A stretch of DNA of 64,000 bases from Mytilus galloprovincialis (GCF_965363235.1 NC_134844.1:20938646-21002645), one strand, 5' to 3'. Positions 31,341 to 41,766 are shown, numbered from the stretch's first letter. Notes: generated from the letters alone by a model not told the origin. Numbers and translations: made by a program.

Positions 31341-34300
31341 AAGTAACAGGGTATTAACCGAGCGCTGGAAGGGGTACATGCACGTTAATAGGGTCATTTT
31401 ATCTCTAAACATATTGTTACCACCAGAGCCATAAACACAATTGAAAATCCTTTTCTAAAAGGTGCAACGTACAACAAACGTTTTATAAGTGAATAGGTAA
31501 CGAATAGGTAACAGGGTATTAACCGAGCGCTGGAACGGGTACATGCACGCTCATAGGGTCATTTCATCTCTAAGACCACATTGTTACCAGCAGAGACATG
31601 GACACAATTGAAAATCATTTTCTAAAAGGTGCAACGTACAAGAAACGTTTTATAGGCGAATAAGTAACGAATAAGTAACAGGGTATTAACCGAGCGCTGG
31701 AACGGGTACATGCACGCTCATAGGGTCATTTCATCTCTAAGAACACATTATTACCACCAGAGATATGAACACAATTGAAAATCCTTTTCTAAAAGATGCA
31801 ACGTACAACAAACGTATTAAAAGTGAATAGGTAACGAATAGGTAACGAATAGGTAACAGGGTATTAACCGAGCGCTGGAACGGGTACATACGCTCTAATA
31901 GGGTCATTTCGTCTCTAAGAACACATTGTTACCACCAGAGATATGAACACAATTGAAAATCCTTTGCTAAAAGATGCAACGTACAACAAACGTATTAAAA
32001 GCAAATAAGTAACAAATTGATAACAAATAGGTAACAGGGTATTAAAAAAAACGATTTATTTCAAGGTGCAACGTATACCCTGTGCATTAAAAGCGAATAA
32101 GGAACGAATAAGTAACCGGGTATTATCCGAGCGCTGGAACGGGTACATACGCGCTAATAGGGGTATTTCATCTATAAGAACACATTATTACCACCAGAGA
32201 TATGAACACAATTGAAAATCCTTTTCTAAAAGATGCAACGTACAACAAACGAATTAAAAGCGAATAAGTAACAAATTGATAACAAATAGGTAACAGGGTA
32301 TTAACCGAGCACTGGAACGGGTACATGCGCGCTATTAGGGTCATTTCATCTCTAAGAACACATTGTTACCACCAGAAACATGAACACAATTGAAAATCCT
32401 TTTCTAAAAGGTGCAACGTACAACAAGCGTATTATAAGTGAATAGGTAACGAATTGGTAACGAATAGGTAACGAATAGGTAACGATTAGGTAACGAATAG
32501 GTAACAGGGTATTAACCGAGCGCTGGAACGGGTACATGCGCGCTTATAGGGTCATTTCATCTCTAAGAACACATAGTTACCACCAGAGACATGGACACAA
32601 TTGAAAATCCTTTTCTAAAAGGTGCAACGTACAACAATCATATTATAAGTGAATAGGTAACGAATAGGTAACAGGGTATTAACCGAGCGCTGGAACGGGT
32701 ACATGCGCGCTAATGAGTCATTTCGTCTCTAAGAACACATTGTTACCACCAGAGACATGGACACAATTAAAAAATCCTTTTCTAAAAGGTGCAACGCACA
32801 ACAAACGTATCATAAGTGAATAGGTAACGAATAGGTAACAGGGTATTATCCGAGCGCTGGAACGGGTACATGCGCGCTAATAGGGGTATTTCATCTATAA
32901 GAACACATTATTACCACCAGAGATATGAACACAATTGAAAATCCTTTTCTAAAAGGTGCAACGTATAACAAACGTATTATAAGTGAATAGGTACCGAATA
33001 GGTAACGAATAGGTAACAGGGTATTAACCGAGCGGTGGAACGGGTACATGCGCGCTAATAGTGTCATTTCATCTCTAAGAACACATTGTTACCACCAGAG
33101 ACATGGACACAATTGAAAATCCTTTTCTAAAAGGTACAATGTACAACAAACGTATTATAAGTGAATAGGTAACGAATAGGTAACAGGGTATTAACCTAGC
33201 GCTGGAACGGGTACATGCGCGCTGATAGGGTCATTTCATCTCTAAGAACACATTGTTACCACCAGAGACATGGACACAATTGAAAATCCTTTTCTAAAAG
33301 GTGCAACGTACAACAAACGTATCATAAGTGAATAGGTAACGAATAGGTAACAGGGTATTAACCGAGCTCTGGAACGGGAACATGCGCGCTAATAGGGTCA
33401 TTTCATCTCTAAGAACACATTGTTACCACCAGAGACATGGACACAATTGAAAATCCTTTTCTAAAAGGTGCAACGTACAACAAACGTATTATAAGTGAAT
33501 AGGAAACGAATAGGTAACGAATAGGTAACAGGGTATTAACCGAGCGCTGGAACGGGTACATGCGCGCTAATAGGGTCATTTCATCTCTAAGAACACATTG
33601 TTACCACCAGAGACATGAACACAATTAAAAAACGATGTATTTCAAGGTGCAACGTATACCCTGCGCATTAAAAGCGAATAAGGAACGAATAAGTAACCGA
33701 GTATTATCCGAGCGCTGGAACGGGTACGTATGCGCTAATGGGGGTATTTCATCTATAATAACACATTATTACTACCAGGGATATGAACACAATTGAAAAT
33801 CCTTTTCTAAAAGGTGCAACGTACAACAAAAATATTAAAAGCGAATAAGTAACGAATAGGTAACGAATAGGTAACAGGGTATTAACCGAGCGCTGGAACG
33901 GGTACATGCACGCTTATAGGGTCATTTAATCTCTAAGAACACATTGTTACCACCAGAGACATGAACACAAGTGAAAATCCTTTTCTAAAAGATGCAACGT
34001 ACAACAATCGTATTATAAGTGAATATGTAACGAATAGGTAACAGGGTATTAACCGAGCGCTGGAACGGGTACATGCACGCTGATAGGGTCATTTCATCTT
34101 TAAGAACACATTGTTACCACCAGAGACATGAACACAATTAAAAAACGATTTATTTCAAGGTGCATCATATACTTACCCCGCGCATTAAAAACGAATAAGG
34201 AACGAATAAGTAACAGGGTATTATCCGAGCTCTGGAACGGGTACATACGCGCTAATAGGGGTATTTCATCTATAAGAACACATTATTACCACCAGAGATA

Positions 34301-34560
34301 TGAATACAATTGAAAATCCTTTTCTAAAAGGTGCAACGTACAAACGTATTAAAAGCGAATAAGTAACGAATATTTAACAGGGTATTATCCGAGCGCTGGA
34401 ACGGGTACATATGCGCTTATAGAGTTATGTCACCTCTAAGAACCCAAATCTACCACCAGAGACAACAAAACAATTGAAAATCATGTTTTAAAAGGTGCAA
34501 CGTATGATACACGTATTATAAGCGAATTGTAAGCGAGTGATGGAACGAATTAAACAAGGT
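31340..34560 (-). repeat. Satellite array D, outer reverse block (~18 units)
   Basis: Units are reverse complements of the forward block: AACAGGGTATTAACCGAGCG, CTGGAACGGGTACATG, GAACACATTGTTACCACCAG. AGCGCTGG cores lie near 31361, 31530, 31694, 31872, 32130, 32310, 32518, 32685, 32853, 33032, 33197, 33365, 33543, 33710, 33888, 34056, 34229 and 34392. One unit near 32040 is internally truncated (GGGTATTAAAAAAAACGATT). Confidence 0.95.
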
Positions 34561-34596
34561 AATAGCATGCTCCGAAACGATGTACACTCTGCTAAC

Positions 34597-34899
34597 ATGT
34601 TTAACCCCACCACATTATGTTAGTATGTGCCTGTCCCTAGACAAGAGCCTGAAATTAAGTAGTTATCGTTTGTTTTTGTGTTACATATTTGTTTTCCGTT
34701 TATTTTTTTGTATATGAAATACGGCCGTTAGTTTTGTTGTTTGAATTGTTTGAGATTGTCATGTCTGGTCCTTTTATAGGTGACTACACGGTTTGGGCTA
34801 TGTTCATTGTTGAAGGCCGTACAATGACCTATAGTTGATAATCTCTGTGTCATTTTAGTCTATTGTGGGGTGTTGTCTCATTGGCAATCATACCACATC
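34597..34899 (-). repeat. SINE-like copy C, right arm (reverse)
   Basis: Reverse complement of 26089-26400 with few substitutions and a short internal indel. It ends at ATCATACCACATC. The matching position in the opposite arm shows that it belonged to the arm before or during inverted duplication. Confidence 0.85.
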
Positions 34900-34904
34900 T
34901 TTCT

Positions 34905-35137
34905 TTGATGCAAGCGCTAACACGGTGATTTCATCCCTTCGAACCAAGATCCATCTTCAAACATACGGACATAAAGCAGTTAAAAGGTAGAACGTATAAA
35001 AATCAAATAAGGAACAAATGAGTATCGAACATAAAGTAATAGGATCGGTTGAGCACAAACACATATAAATAGGTCATAAAAAGATCATTTTACCTCAACA
35101 AATTTAGAACTATTACCAGATATAAGAGTATAAACAA
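34905..35137 (-). repeat. Module B, outer right copy
   Basis: Reverse complement of 25845-26080. The AAACAATTAAAAAGG junction at 35132-35146 is the intact equivalent of the site occupied by the 1.06-kb element at 30061/31126. Confidence 0.85.
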
Positions 35138-35384
35138 TTAAAAAGGGGGAAGGATATTAAAAAATCGAATAAGGAATGGGGAATAAGTAACGAATAGGTA
35201 ACGATAGGGAATAGGGAATAAGTAACGAATAGGTAACGAATAGGGAATAGGGAATAGGTAACGAATAGGTAACGAATTGGGAATAGGGAATAGGTAACGA
35301 ATAGGTAACGAATAGGTAACGAATAGGGAATAGGGAATAGGTAACGAATAGGGAATAGGGAATAAGTAACCAACTTGACGTCCA

Positions 35385-35395
35385 TGATATTGTTA
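35385..35395 (+). repeat. Right target-site duplication of the foldback element
   Basis: TGATATTGTTA, identical to 25662-25672, immediately follows the terminus CCAACTTGACGTCCA. Confidence 0.9.
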
Positions 35396-36596
35396 GTGAC
35401 ATTTATGCTAGGATATAAACCGTTAAGCATATTTCCAAGCAACATAACAAAGCTCTTTTCTGTTTAAATTGCTTGTATGTATATAAAATAATTTACCACA
35501 AAACAGTATATATGCTAATTAAATAGGGTTTTTTATTAAAAAAAAAATAGATGCAACAATAAAAAATCCTTATTGCTAACAGACTAACAGAACAACTGAG
35601 AGGTGATTTATAGTTGATGTGTAGTTGACGTTTTTTTTTTAACTCGGCATGCATATCGTAGAATAATCGTGTACATTTCATTTTAAACCAATTGCCCCTT
35701 TTTAATATATATTAGCAGGATATTTATGGTTCTGCGGTACCTGTGAAAATAGTATATATCAAAATTCTAAACCAGTTATTGTATGAGAGCGTATTCCAGA
35801 CACCTGCCTAAACTATCATGTATATAGGGCTCAGTGATCAGGGAATGACACCTGCTTTAACTATCATTTATTCAGAGCTTATTTAGACCGAAAAACAATT
35901 TCATCACGGTCGTCACCTTTGTCATAGTATATCTTGTATTGAGTTTCAATACCTATAATAACGTATATGATATAAAGTTTCATTGTTAGACCTTATTAAC
36001 TTAAGTATCATAAAAGAAATTCCTTGATTGCATAGTCTACCTTTCGAGAATATAGAACTCAATTAGCATTACCAACAAATCCATATTTATTTCGTTGTTC
36101 AATTGAATTCAGAAGGTTTCCATTCTGTTTCTATGGAAACCGTTTTTTCTCTTTGAAATATCGTATATCTCTTTTCCCTGTGTATAATTATCCTGAAAGC
36201 TCGCGACATTTCCTCAAACCTACCTGTGATTTAAGGGTTAAAATTCCGTCATTATTCAATAAAAGACAAGCAAATTACAGCATCAAAGGTAAGGATTTTC
36301 ATTTTCCAGGCTAAAACTGATCTCAAACCAGAAACAAGACAGTTTTTAAGTTCTTTATTAGTGATGATTTATTCAATTTTTAATATTCACAAAGGAACTA
36401 CAACATAAATACAAGATTAATAAAGAACGAAGCTGAACACACTGTAAAATAGGAATTTTGTACATTCTTTTTCGATATTCAGTATAAATCTTTTTGCAAT
36501 TATACTTTCTTCTAAATATAACAATTTAAAAGTAAAAACAGCTGTTTATTTTTTTCTTATTAATTTTCAAAATTCTTTTGTAATCCATTTCTTCAG
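35396..36596. other. Upstream region of the plus-strand SLC26 gene
   Basis: No coding exon is supported. At 36127-36140 the near-palindrome GTTTCTATGGAAAC resembles an RFX X-box (consensus GTTNCCNNGGNAAC), about 460 bp before the ATG. At 36586-36596 the sequence CATTTCTTCAG is a good splice acceptor directly before the ATG. The promoter and first exon are probably in this interval, but I cannot place them. Confidence 0.4.
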
Positions 36597-38834
36597 ATGC
36601 TGATGGACGAAACTGATCAAATATCTTTAAAAAGAAGATTTTATTCGACAGAGAAATTGGACGAAACATATCGCAGAGTAAATCCGCAGAGGAGGTCTTT
36701 TTTGCAAAATTTCAAATCTCAATGTTATTGTTCCAATAAACGGGCATGGAATATTCTAACAACCGTCCTTCCGTTTTTGAAATTTTCTGTTGAATACAAA
36801 GTTAACAATATAGTATGTGATATCATCAGTGGATTAACAGTCACAATGCTGCATATAGCACAAGGTATAAGCTTCGCCATGTTGGCCGGTCTCAAACCGC
36901 AATACGGGTTATATACATCAATATTTCCAGTTGCAATATACTTTATCTTTGGAACATCTCAGCACATTTCCTTTGGATCAAACGCAGTGTTGGCTATTTT
37001 AACCAGAAATGTAATACAGAGAGAAGTTGAACTGCAGAGAGAAGGTTATTATTTGAACACTACAACTACTGTCTATGCAAGACAGTTTCCTATAAATGCA
37101 AGTGAAGATTACATGTCCTTTACAACGGAGTCCACTATGATTTCATCAGGGGCAATGACTGCAAATACGTCATACCAACCTGTTAATTACACTACTACTA
37201 CAAAAAGAGTACCAACAACCGATGATGATGACTACTCTATGCTAAAAGGAGAAATCGGTGTTATTGCTTGTATGCTGACTGGTATTTGGTTGACAGGATT
37301 TGGAATCTTACGATTGGGATGGATTTCGAAGTATCTGTCAACTAGTTTTATTGGCGGTTTCACAACTGCATTGGCCATTCATATTTCATCATTAGAAATT
37401 CCAACCATGCTTGGTATACAAGTTTTACCTCGTTTTGGTGCAGGAAGATTAGTATATCTGTATGTTGACCTATTTACAGAAATTAAGATGACCATTCTCG
37501 GTGACTTCACAATTGCCTTGGTTACTCTCGTTATCATCTTGACATATAGAATTATAACAAGTAAATACAAAATACATCTAAAATTCCCTATACCTTTCGA
37601 ACTGCTTATGGTGGCAATCGGTATTGTTGCTTGTTATTTTGTGAAACTGGAGAGCAATTACGACATTACGGTACTTGACGAGGTACCAGTCGGATTTCCA
37701 ATACCTTCAGTGCCTACATTACAACGAAGTTCTAACATGATTTCTGATTGCTTAATTATGGCGCTTTTAATATTTATCATTTGCGTTTCAACAGCAAGAA
37801 CAGCAGGGGAAAAAGAAAAACAGTATACGGACTACAACCAAGAACTGATAGCATATGGGCTCTGCCATGTTTTTTCTTCTTTCTTTTCTTGCTTTCCTCA
37901 AGCCACTTCACCACCAAGAACAATGACTCTCAAACACTTGCGCGCTAAGACAACTTTTCACGCGATAGTAACTGTAATCATAATGGTTTTAGCCATTTTA
38001 TGGATGGGACGGGTTTTTGAATCCTTACCTGTGGCAATGATAGGAGCCATCGTTGTGGCATCGATGATAGATTTGTTTGCTCAGTTCTCTAAATTACCAA
38101 AGTACTGGAAAGTTAACAGGTTTGATTTCTTCACGTGGATGATCACTTTTCTGGTATCAATATTTGCTGATTTAGATTATGGATCAGTTGCTGGAGTTGT
38201 TTTTTCGTTCTTATCTGTTGTCATTCAACACCAAATTGCAAAAGGGCGCACAATCGGGTTTTCCGATAAAGAAAGTGTCACTTTTGATGAAAAGAGAAGA
38301 ATTCATGTAAAAGAATTTCCATCAGTTAAAGTATTTATGTTTGATGCTCCAATTATTTTTGCAAATGCTGAAATATTCAAAGACAAACTTTATCGACATG
38401 TTCCTAAACCTCAAATTAAGACGGAAGCTGCTCGTTTGCCATCTAATGATTCTGTTGGGAGCAGAACCAATGAAAGCGACTACTGTGATAACTTAAACGT
38501 AAATGGTCAGATGCATGTAAAGAATGACAAAATTTGTTCAGTGGCCAAGTTGAAACACGTGGTTATCGATTGTCAAAAGGTGAATTATGTTGATATTTCT
38601 GGAGTAGATGTTCTTACTGAAGTAATAGAAGAATTCAAGGAAGTTGAAATCAATGTTTATTTTGTTAACTGCTCAACGAGAGTCATAGATGCACTAAAAG
38701 CTGCAGGTTTCTTCACAACATTCCCGAAAGATCACATTTTCTACGATGTATTTGATGCTATATTTGCAATTGATAATTCTTTTCTAGCTACCCCGCTTAA
38801 AATTTCAACGGTCGAAGAGATAACAAAGCTATGA
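36597..38834 (+). CDS. SLC26 (SulP-STAS) anion transporter, second paralogue
   Basis: The 745-residue product is full length. Residues 1-75 are a basic cytoplasmic tail. The SulP core spans about 75-545, with IAQGISFAMLAGL at 87-99 (conserved Gln89), GLYTSIFPVAIYFIFGTSQH at 104-123 and NQELIAYGLCHVFSSFFSCF at 414-433. A STAS domain spans about 575-730, with VVIDCQKVNYVDISGVDVL at 655-673. The TM3-TM4 loop (about 140-212) is unusually long and Thr/Ser-rich, with N-glycosylation sites N154, N167, N190 and N197. The anion-site Ser-Arg pair is Pro440-Arg441, as in the paralogue. The whole coding region is one exon. The ATG directly follows an AG acceptor, so a 5'UTR intron is likely. A polyadenylation signal lies at 39031. 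Role: plasma-membrane anion exchange or conductance; substrate unknown. Confidence 0.95.
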   Translation: MLMDETDQISLKRRFYSTEKLDETYRRVNPQRRSFLQNFKSQCYCSNKRAWNILTTVLPFLKFSVEYKVNNIVCDIISGLTVTMLHIAQGISFAMLAGLKPQYGLYTSIFPVAIYFIFGTSQHISFGSNAVLAILTRNVIQREVELQREGYYLNTTTTVYARQFPINASEDYMSFTTESTMISSGAMTANTSYQPVNYTTTTKRVPTTDDDDYSMLKGEIGVIACMLTGIWLTGFGILRLGWISKYLSTSFIGGFTTALAIHISSLEIPTMLGIQVLPRFGAGRLVYLYVDLFTEIKMTILGDFTIALVTLVIILTYRIITSKYKIHLKFPIPFELLMVAIGIVACYFVKLESNYDITVLDEVPVGFPIPSVPTLQRSSNMISDCLIMALLIFIICVSTARTAGEKEKQYTDYNQELIAYGLCHVFSSFFSCFPQATSPPRTMTLKHLRAKTTFHAIVTVIIMVLAILWMGRVFESLPVAMIGAIVVASMIDLFAQFSKLPKYWKVNRFDFFTWMITFLVSIFADLDYGSVAGVVFSFLSVVIQHQIAKGRTIGFSDKESVTFDEKRRIHVKEFPSVKVFMFDAPIIFANAEIFKDKLYRHVPKPQIKTEAARLPSNDSVGSRTNESDYCDNLNVNGQMHVKNDKICSVAKLKHVVIDCQKVNYVDISGVDVLTEVIEEFKEVEINVYFVNCSTRVIDALKAAGFFTTFPKDHIFYDVFDAIFAIDNSFLATPLKISTVEEITKL

Positions 38835-39030
38835 AAAAGATTGTCAAAGAGATATGTTTTGTTATTAGTCACTTTTTTTATCAAAATCTTTGAAGTTTGA
38901 TGTTTGTGGCCTTGTGTGTTAGATATGACCAGAAGACAATGTTGGGATAAGTTGTTAAACATTTCTGTGAAGTTTTGAAATATTGTCGTATATAACTTTA
39001 CCTTAATTTCGAACGTTTTACATTTTGCAT

Positions 39031-39036
39031 AATAAA
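39031..39036 (+). terminator. Polyadenylation signal of the plus-strand SLC26 gene
   Basis: AATAAA lies about 200 bp after the stop codon, a typical 3'UTR length. Further AATAAA hexamers follow at 39324 and 39581 inside a duplicated segment. Confidence 0.55.
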
Positions 39037-39128
39037 CATTGTCGTGGTTAGTAAGTGTATGTTGCGTCTCTTTTATGAAGTATTTCGTTTCGTAAATGCA
39101 AAAGACTCGAACGAACAAACAATCCTTA

Positions 39129-39632
39129 TTTGAAGCAACATTGTCAATCGGTTATTAATAGAAAGCACTGAGGTTTCACTAATTGTACGAAAACATCTTT
39201 TTGACATTTGCCTTTTTTCAAAATTGGTTAAAATTCTTGGTAACTATTTCAAATTAGATTTCAAGGTCTAAACGGCTTTTTTTTTTTTGCTTATGTGTGG
39301 TAAATGGTAATATTATCAATCTCAATAAATGGATCGCCTGTCAAGTTTGTTATATAATTTTCACAGACGACACATATATTTTGAAGCAACATTGCCCTCT
39401 TTAAATATCAGTAGAAAGCACAGAAATTCCAGTAATTGTGCGAAAAAGTCTTTTTGACTTTTGACTTTTTCAAAATTGGCAAAAATTCTTAGTTACCATT
39501 TGAAATAAGTTTCAAGGTCTACACGTGTTTGTTTTTGTTGTTGTTGTTGTTGTTGTTTGTGTGTGGTTAATGGTAATCTCAATAAATGGATCACCTGTCA
39601 AGTTTGTTATATAATTTTCACAGACGACACAT
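39129..39632. repeat. ~251-bp tandem duplication downstream of SLC26
   Basis: TTTGAAGCAACATTG starts each copy (39129 and 39380), and both end near CACAGACGACACATA. Differences include a T run in copy 1 where copy 2 has (GTT)n at about 39527-39557. Each copy carries CTCAATAAATGGATC, so the polyadenylation-like hexamer is duplicated. Confidence 0.85.
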
Positions 39633-39639
39633 AACTTTT

Positions 39640-41250
39640 TCGTGTGTGACTACTAGATTTATGTATTAGTCTCAGTTTTTATACATAATCCTTTCAAATT
39701 TGAACTCAAATCCAGTTGATTATATATAAGAATGTTTACAAAAACGAAACCACATTAATTTGAATATGAGAAAGCTTTTTATATTTCAAAAACATTGTTG
39801 TGACCTCCTGTGAATCTGTATTGTCATATTCACATATTATGTAATTCTTATAAAAGATGATGAAAAACTAATTTGATGACATTATATTTGTACGTTTGTT
39901 AAATAATCAGTGTGTTTCAAATATAGGTGGTTGATTTATGTTTGCTTATTGTCCAGTGGCAAATATGTCATACATGTTCAGAACTATTCAAACATTGAAA
40001 CATCATAAACTCTTATAATACTATCAATATATAGGAAGTTACTTGTTGTTTATCAGTCAACTAGATATCCCCGTTTGTTCCATGGTATTATGTCAATGGA
40101 ACGCATGAAACTTAATCAGACAATAATATGTTTACGTTGTAAATGATAGTTTTACGCTCGTCCATTATAGATGGACGCCGGTCAGATGGTCTAATTGATT
40201 TGACTACCATGTTGTTAAAATTAGACTAGAGAACTTCGTAAATGCATTTACGGCTGTAAATTATAATTAGCTCGTAAATGAAATGATGTGTCTGTATAAA
40301 GTATCATATATGCAAGATATCAGACGCTGTTGATATTGAAATATGTCGTTTGGATCAACAACAAAAAAAGAATATTCATTGCAACTGTAAGTTGTAGTAC
40401 TTACTAGGTAGTTTAAACACAAATACAGGCAATAGATACAAGAATATGTGGTATGAGTGCCAACGGGAAGACTCTCCATCCAAGTCACAATTATCAAAGC
40501 AAACTGCATTAAAGTTCAAAGTACGGTCTTTAGTGCCTGAGTTAGTGCATTGATTTACTTTTTGTATATAATTATAAACACGCAGAAGGGTGTGTCAAAT
40601 TCAGTACTCGTATTAGTTAACCAAAAAATAGTTGTCTTGTATTTTGGAATAAATCCAAACTATGACAAGGAGTTCAAATTTGTATTACAGACAAAACCAA
40701 ATCAAATTAAGGTGTTCCTAAACATCACTGTTTGCTAAAGCCAATGCTTGATCAGCTAAATAGATAGACGAAAATGTGATATGAGTGCCAATGAGAAAAC
40801 TCTCCATCCAAGTCATAATTTATAAAAGTAAACCATTATAGGTCAAAGTACGTTCCTCAACACGGAGCTTTGGCTCTAACCGAACAGCAAGCATAGACAT
40901 TGCACTTTATTGGAGTGCTTTATTTATTTAAACGTAAAATACTCTACAAATTTAGTTATGTTATTAAACCTGTTTCGTCAAATGCGGATATAATTTAAAG
41001 ATATCAAATAAAAAAAATATTCCTCAAATGCAAATGGTTATACACATAAATAGACTGATAAATTGTCAGTGAAGCATGCATTACTTTAACTTTTACTTTA
41101 AAAAGTCACCTTTAGTATAATAAACCAGTATCTTATGAACTATATGAATCAGTGCATTCAATAATTGGCCATCTAGATCAGGATTATTTGCATTAAAAAA
41201 AAATGTCGATTTATGTACGATAATACGTGGTACGATGTTAAGTTTTTTTT
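39640..41250. other. Non-coding stretch with two SINE-like fragments
   Basis: The fragments at about 40447-40560 and 40765-40910 share TGAGTGCCAA, then CTCTCCATCCAAGTCA and CAAAGTACG; they are two copies of one repeat. The reverse of the same family occurs at about 20800-20865. No exon is supported. Confidence 0.5.
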
Positions 41251-41369
41251 ATTTAAAGTCGTTCACACGAGTTGAATAAGCATTTAAATCCGTATCCAAG
41301 CAACCTTTGATTAACCTTTGGTATGAGATGGGTTGCACATGTACTTAGAATGTTCAGTGATTGACAGAA

Positions 41370-41690
41370 TATCAGCATAATAAGTGAATCAAGAATATGC
41401 AGCAGATTTTTGCGGGTGCGAGTGCTGCCTTGTAGCGGCATTAGCCTACTCTTTTTCGAAATCTACAAGGGTGTCTTTAACGTGCAAGAGATATGACTCT
41501 CTCTTAACACGGGTCAGCCATTTATCGTCCCCTTCCGACGGACTATTATCGTTTCCTCAAGACCATACTCGCAAATGGTGTCAAGGGAGAGCCGAAAATC
41601 AGTCCTTAAAATTTTCATCCTAGACAGGAATCGAACCAGGAACCTTTGTGTTAGTAGTCCGATGCACTAACCACTACACCACGGCTCTCA
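41370..41690 (-). mobile_element. tRNA-derived SINE
   Basis: On the minus strand the head reads GAGAGCCGTGGTGTAGTGG, including an A-box-like TGGTGTAGTGG (41671-41681). A perfect B-box core GGTTCGATTCC follows at 41627-41637. The anticodon-arm pairing is broken, so this is not a functional tRNA. A body follows with TTTTAAGGACTGATTTTCGG, GACGATAAATGGCTGACCCG and CACGTTAAAGACACCC, typical of animal SINE central domains. The tail end is uncertain; it may extend to about 41245, where an A-rich run occurs. Confidence 0.8.
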
Positions 41691-41698
41691 ATGAAACC

Positions 41699-41766
41699 AG
41701 TGTAAGGAAGGTAATCCAAATATATTGAGGTAATCCAGACATGTTTGATTACCTCCCTTACACTGC
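41699..41766. repeat. 68-bp hairpin (CAGTGTAAGG...CCTTACACTG)
   Basis: CAGTGTAAGGAAGGTAATC (41699-41717) pairs with GATTACCTCCCTTACACTG (41748-41766) with one mismatch. It abuts the SINE head and may be a minimal MITE. Confidence 0.7.

Larger units (their letters stand above)
25673..35384. mobile_element. 9.7-kb compound foldback (long-TIR) DNA element
   Basis: The ends are perfect inverted repeats, beginning TGGACGTCAAGTTGGTTAC on both strands and continuing through short-unit arrays. They are flanked by an 11-bp direct duplication. Reading inward, the left arm holds five modules. They are a short tandem array (A), a unique segment (B, 25845-26080), a SINE-like copy (C), satellite units (D, about 15) and a strand switch near 29020. 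The right part holds reverse D units (4), reverse B, an unrelated 1.06-kb insertion (E), reverse A, reverse D units (about 18), reverse C, reverse B and reverse A. No transposase ORF is visible, so it is non-autonomous. The layout resembles foldback elements of FB/TU type, whose inverted arms contain tandem repeats; an 11-bp duplication would also fit the Mutator-like range. The superfamily is not decided. Confidence 0.9.

Noticed and set aside
31047..31412. Open frames with YSLFPIRYLFVTYSLF-type repeats (also 25508-25846, 35113-35445)
   Set aside because: Translation of the short-unit terminal arrays; a period not tied to codon use keeps several frames open at once.
26683..34313. Repeated ~61-codon frames (26683-26868, 27189-27374, 34128-34313)
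   Set aside because: They are identical products of the satellite unit in both orientations and have no domain or independent start context.
26440..34560. CRISPR-like regular repeats
   Set aside because: Units are ~167 bp, contiguous without unique spacers, present in both orientations and inside a eukaryotic transposon-like element.
41620..41690. Functional tRNA gene
   Set aside because: A- and B-boxes are good but the anticodon stem does not pair and a SINE body follows; it is a SINE head.
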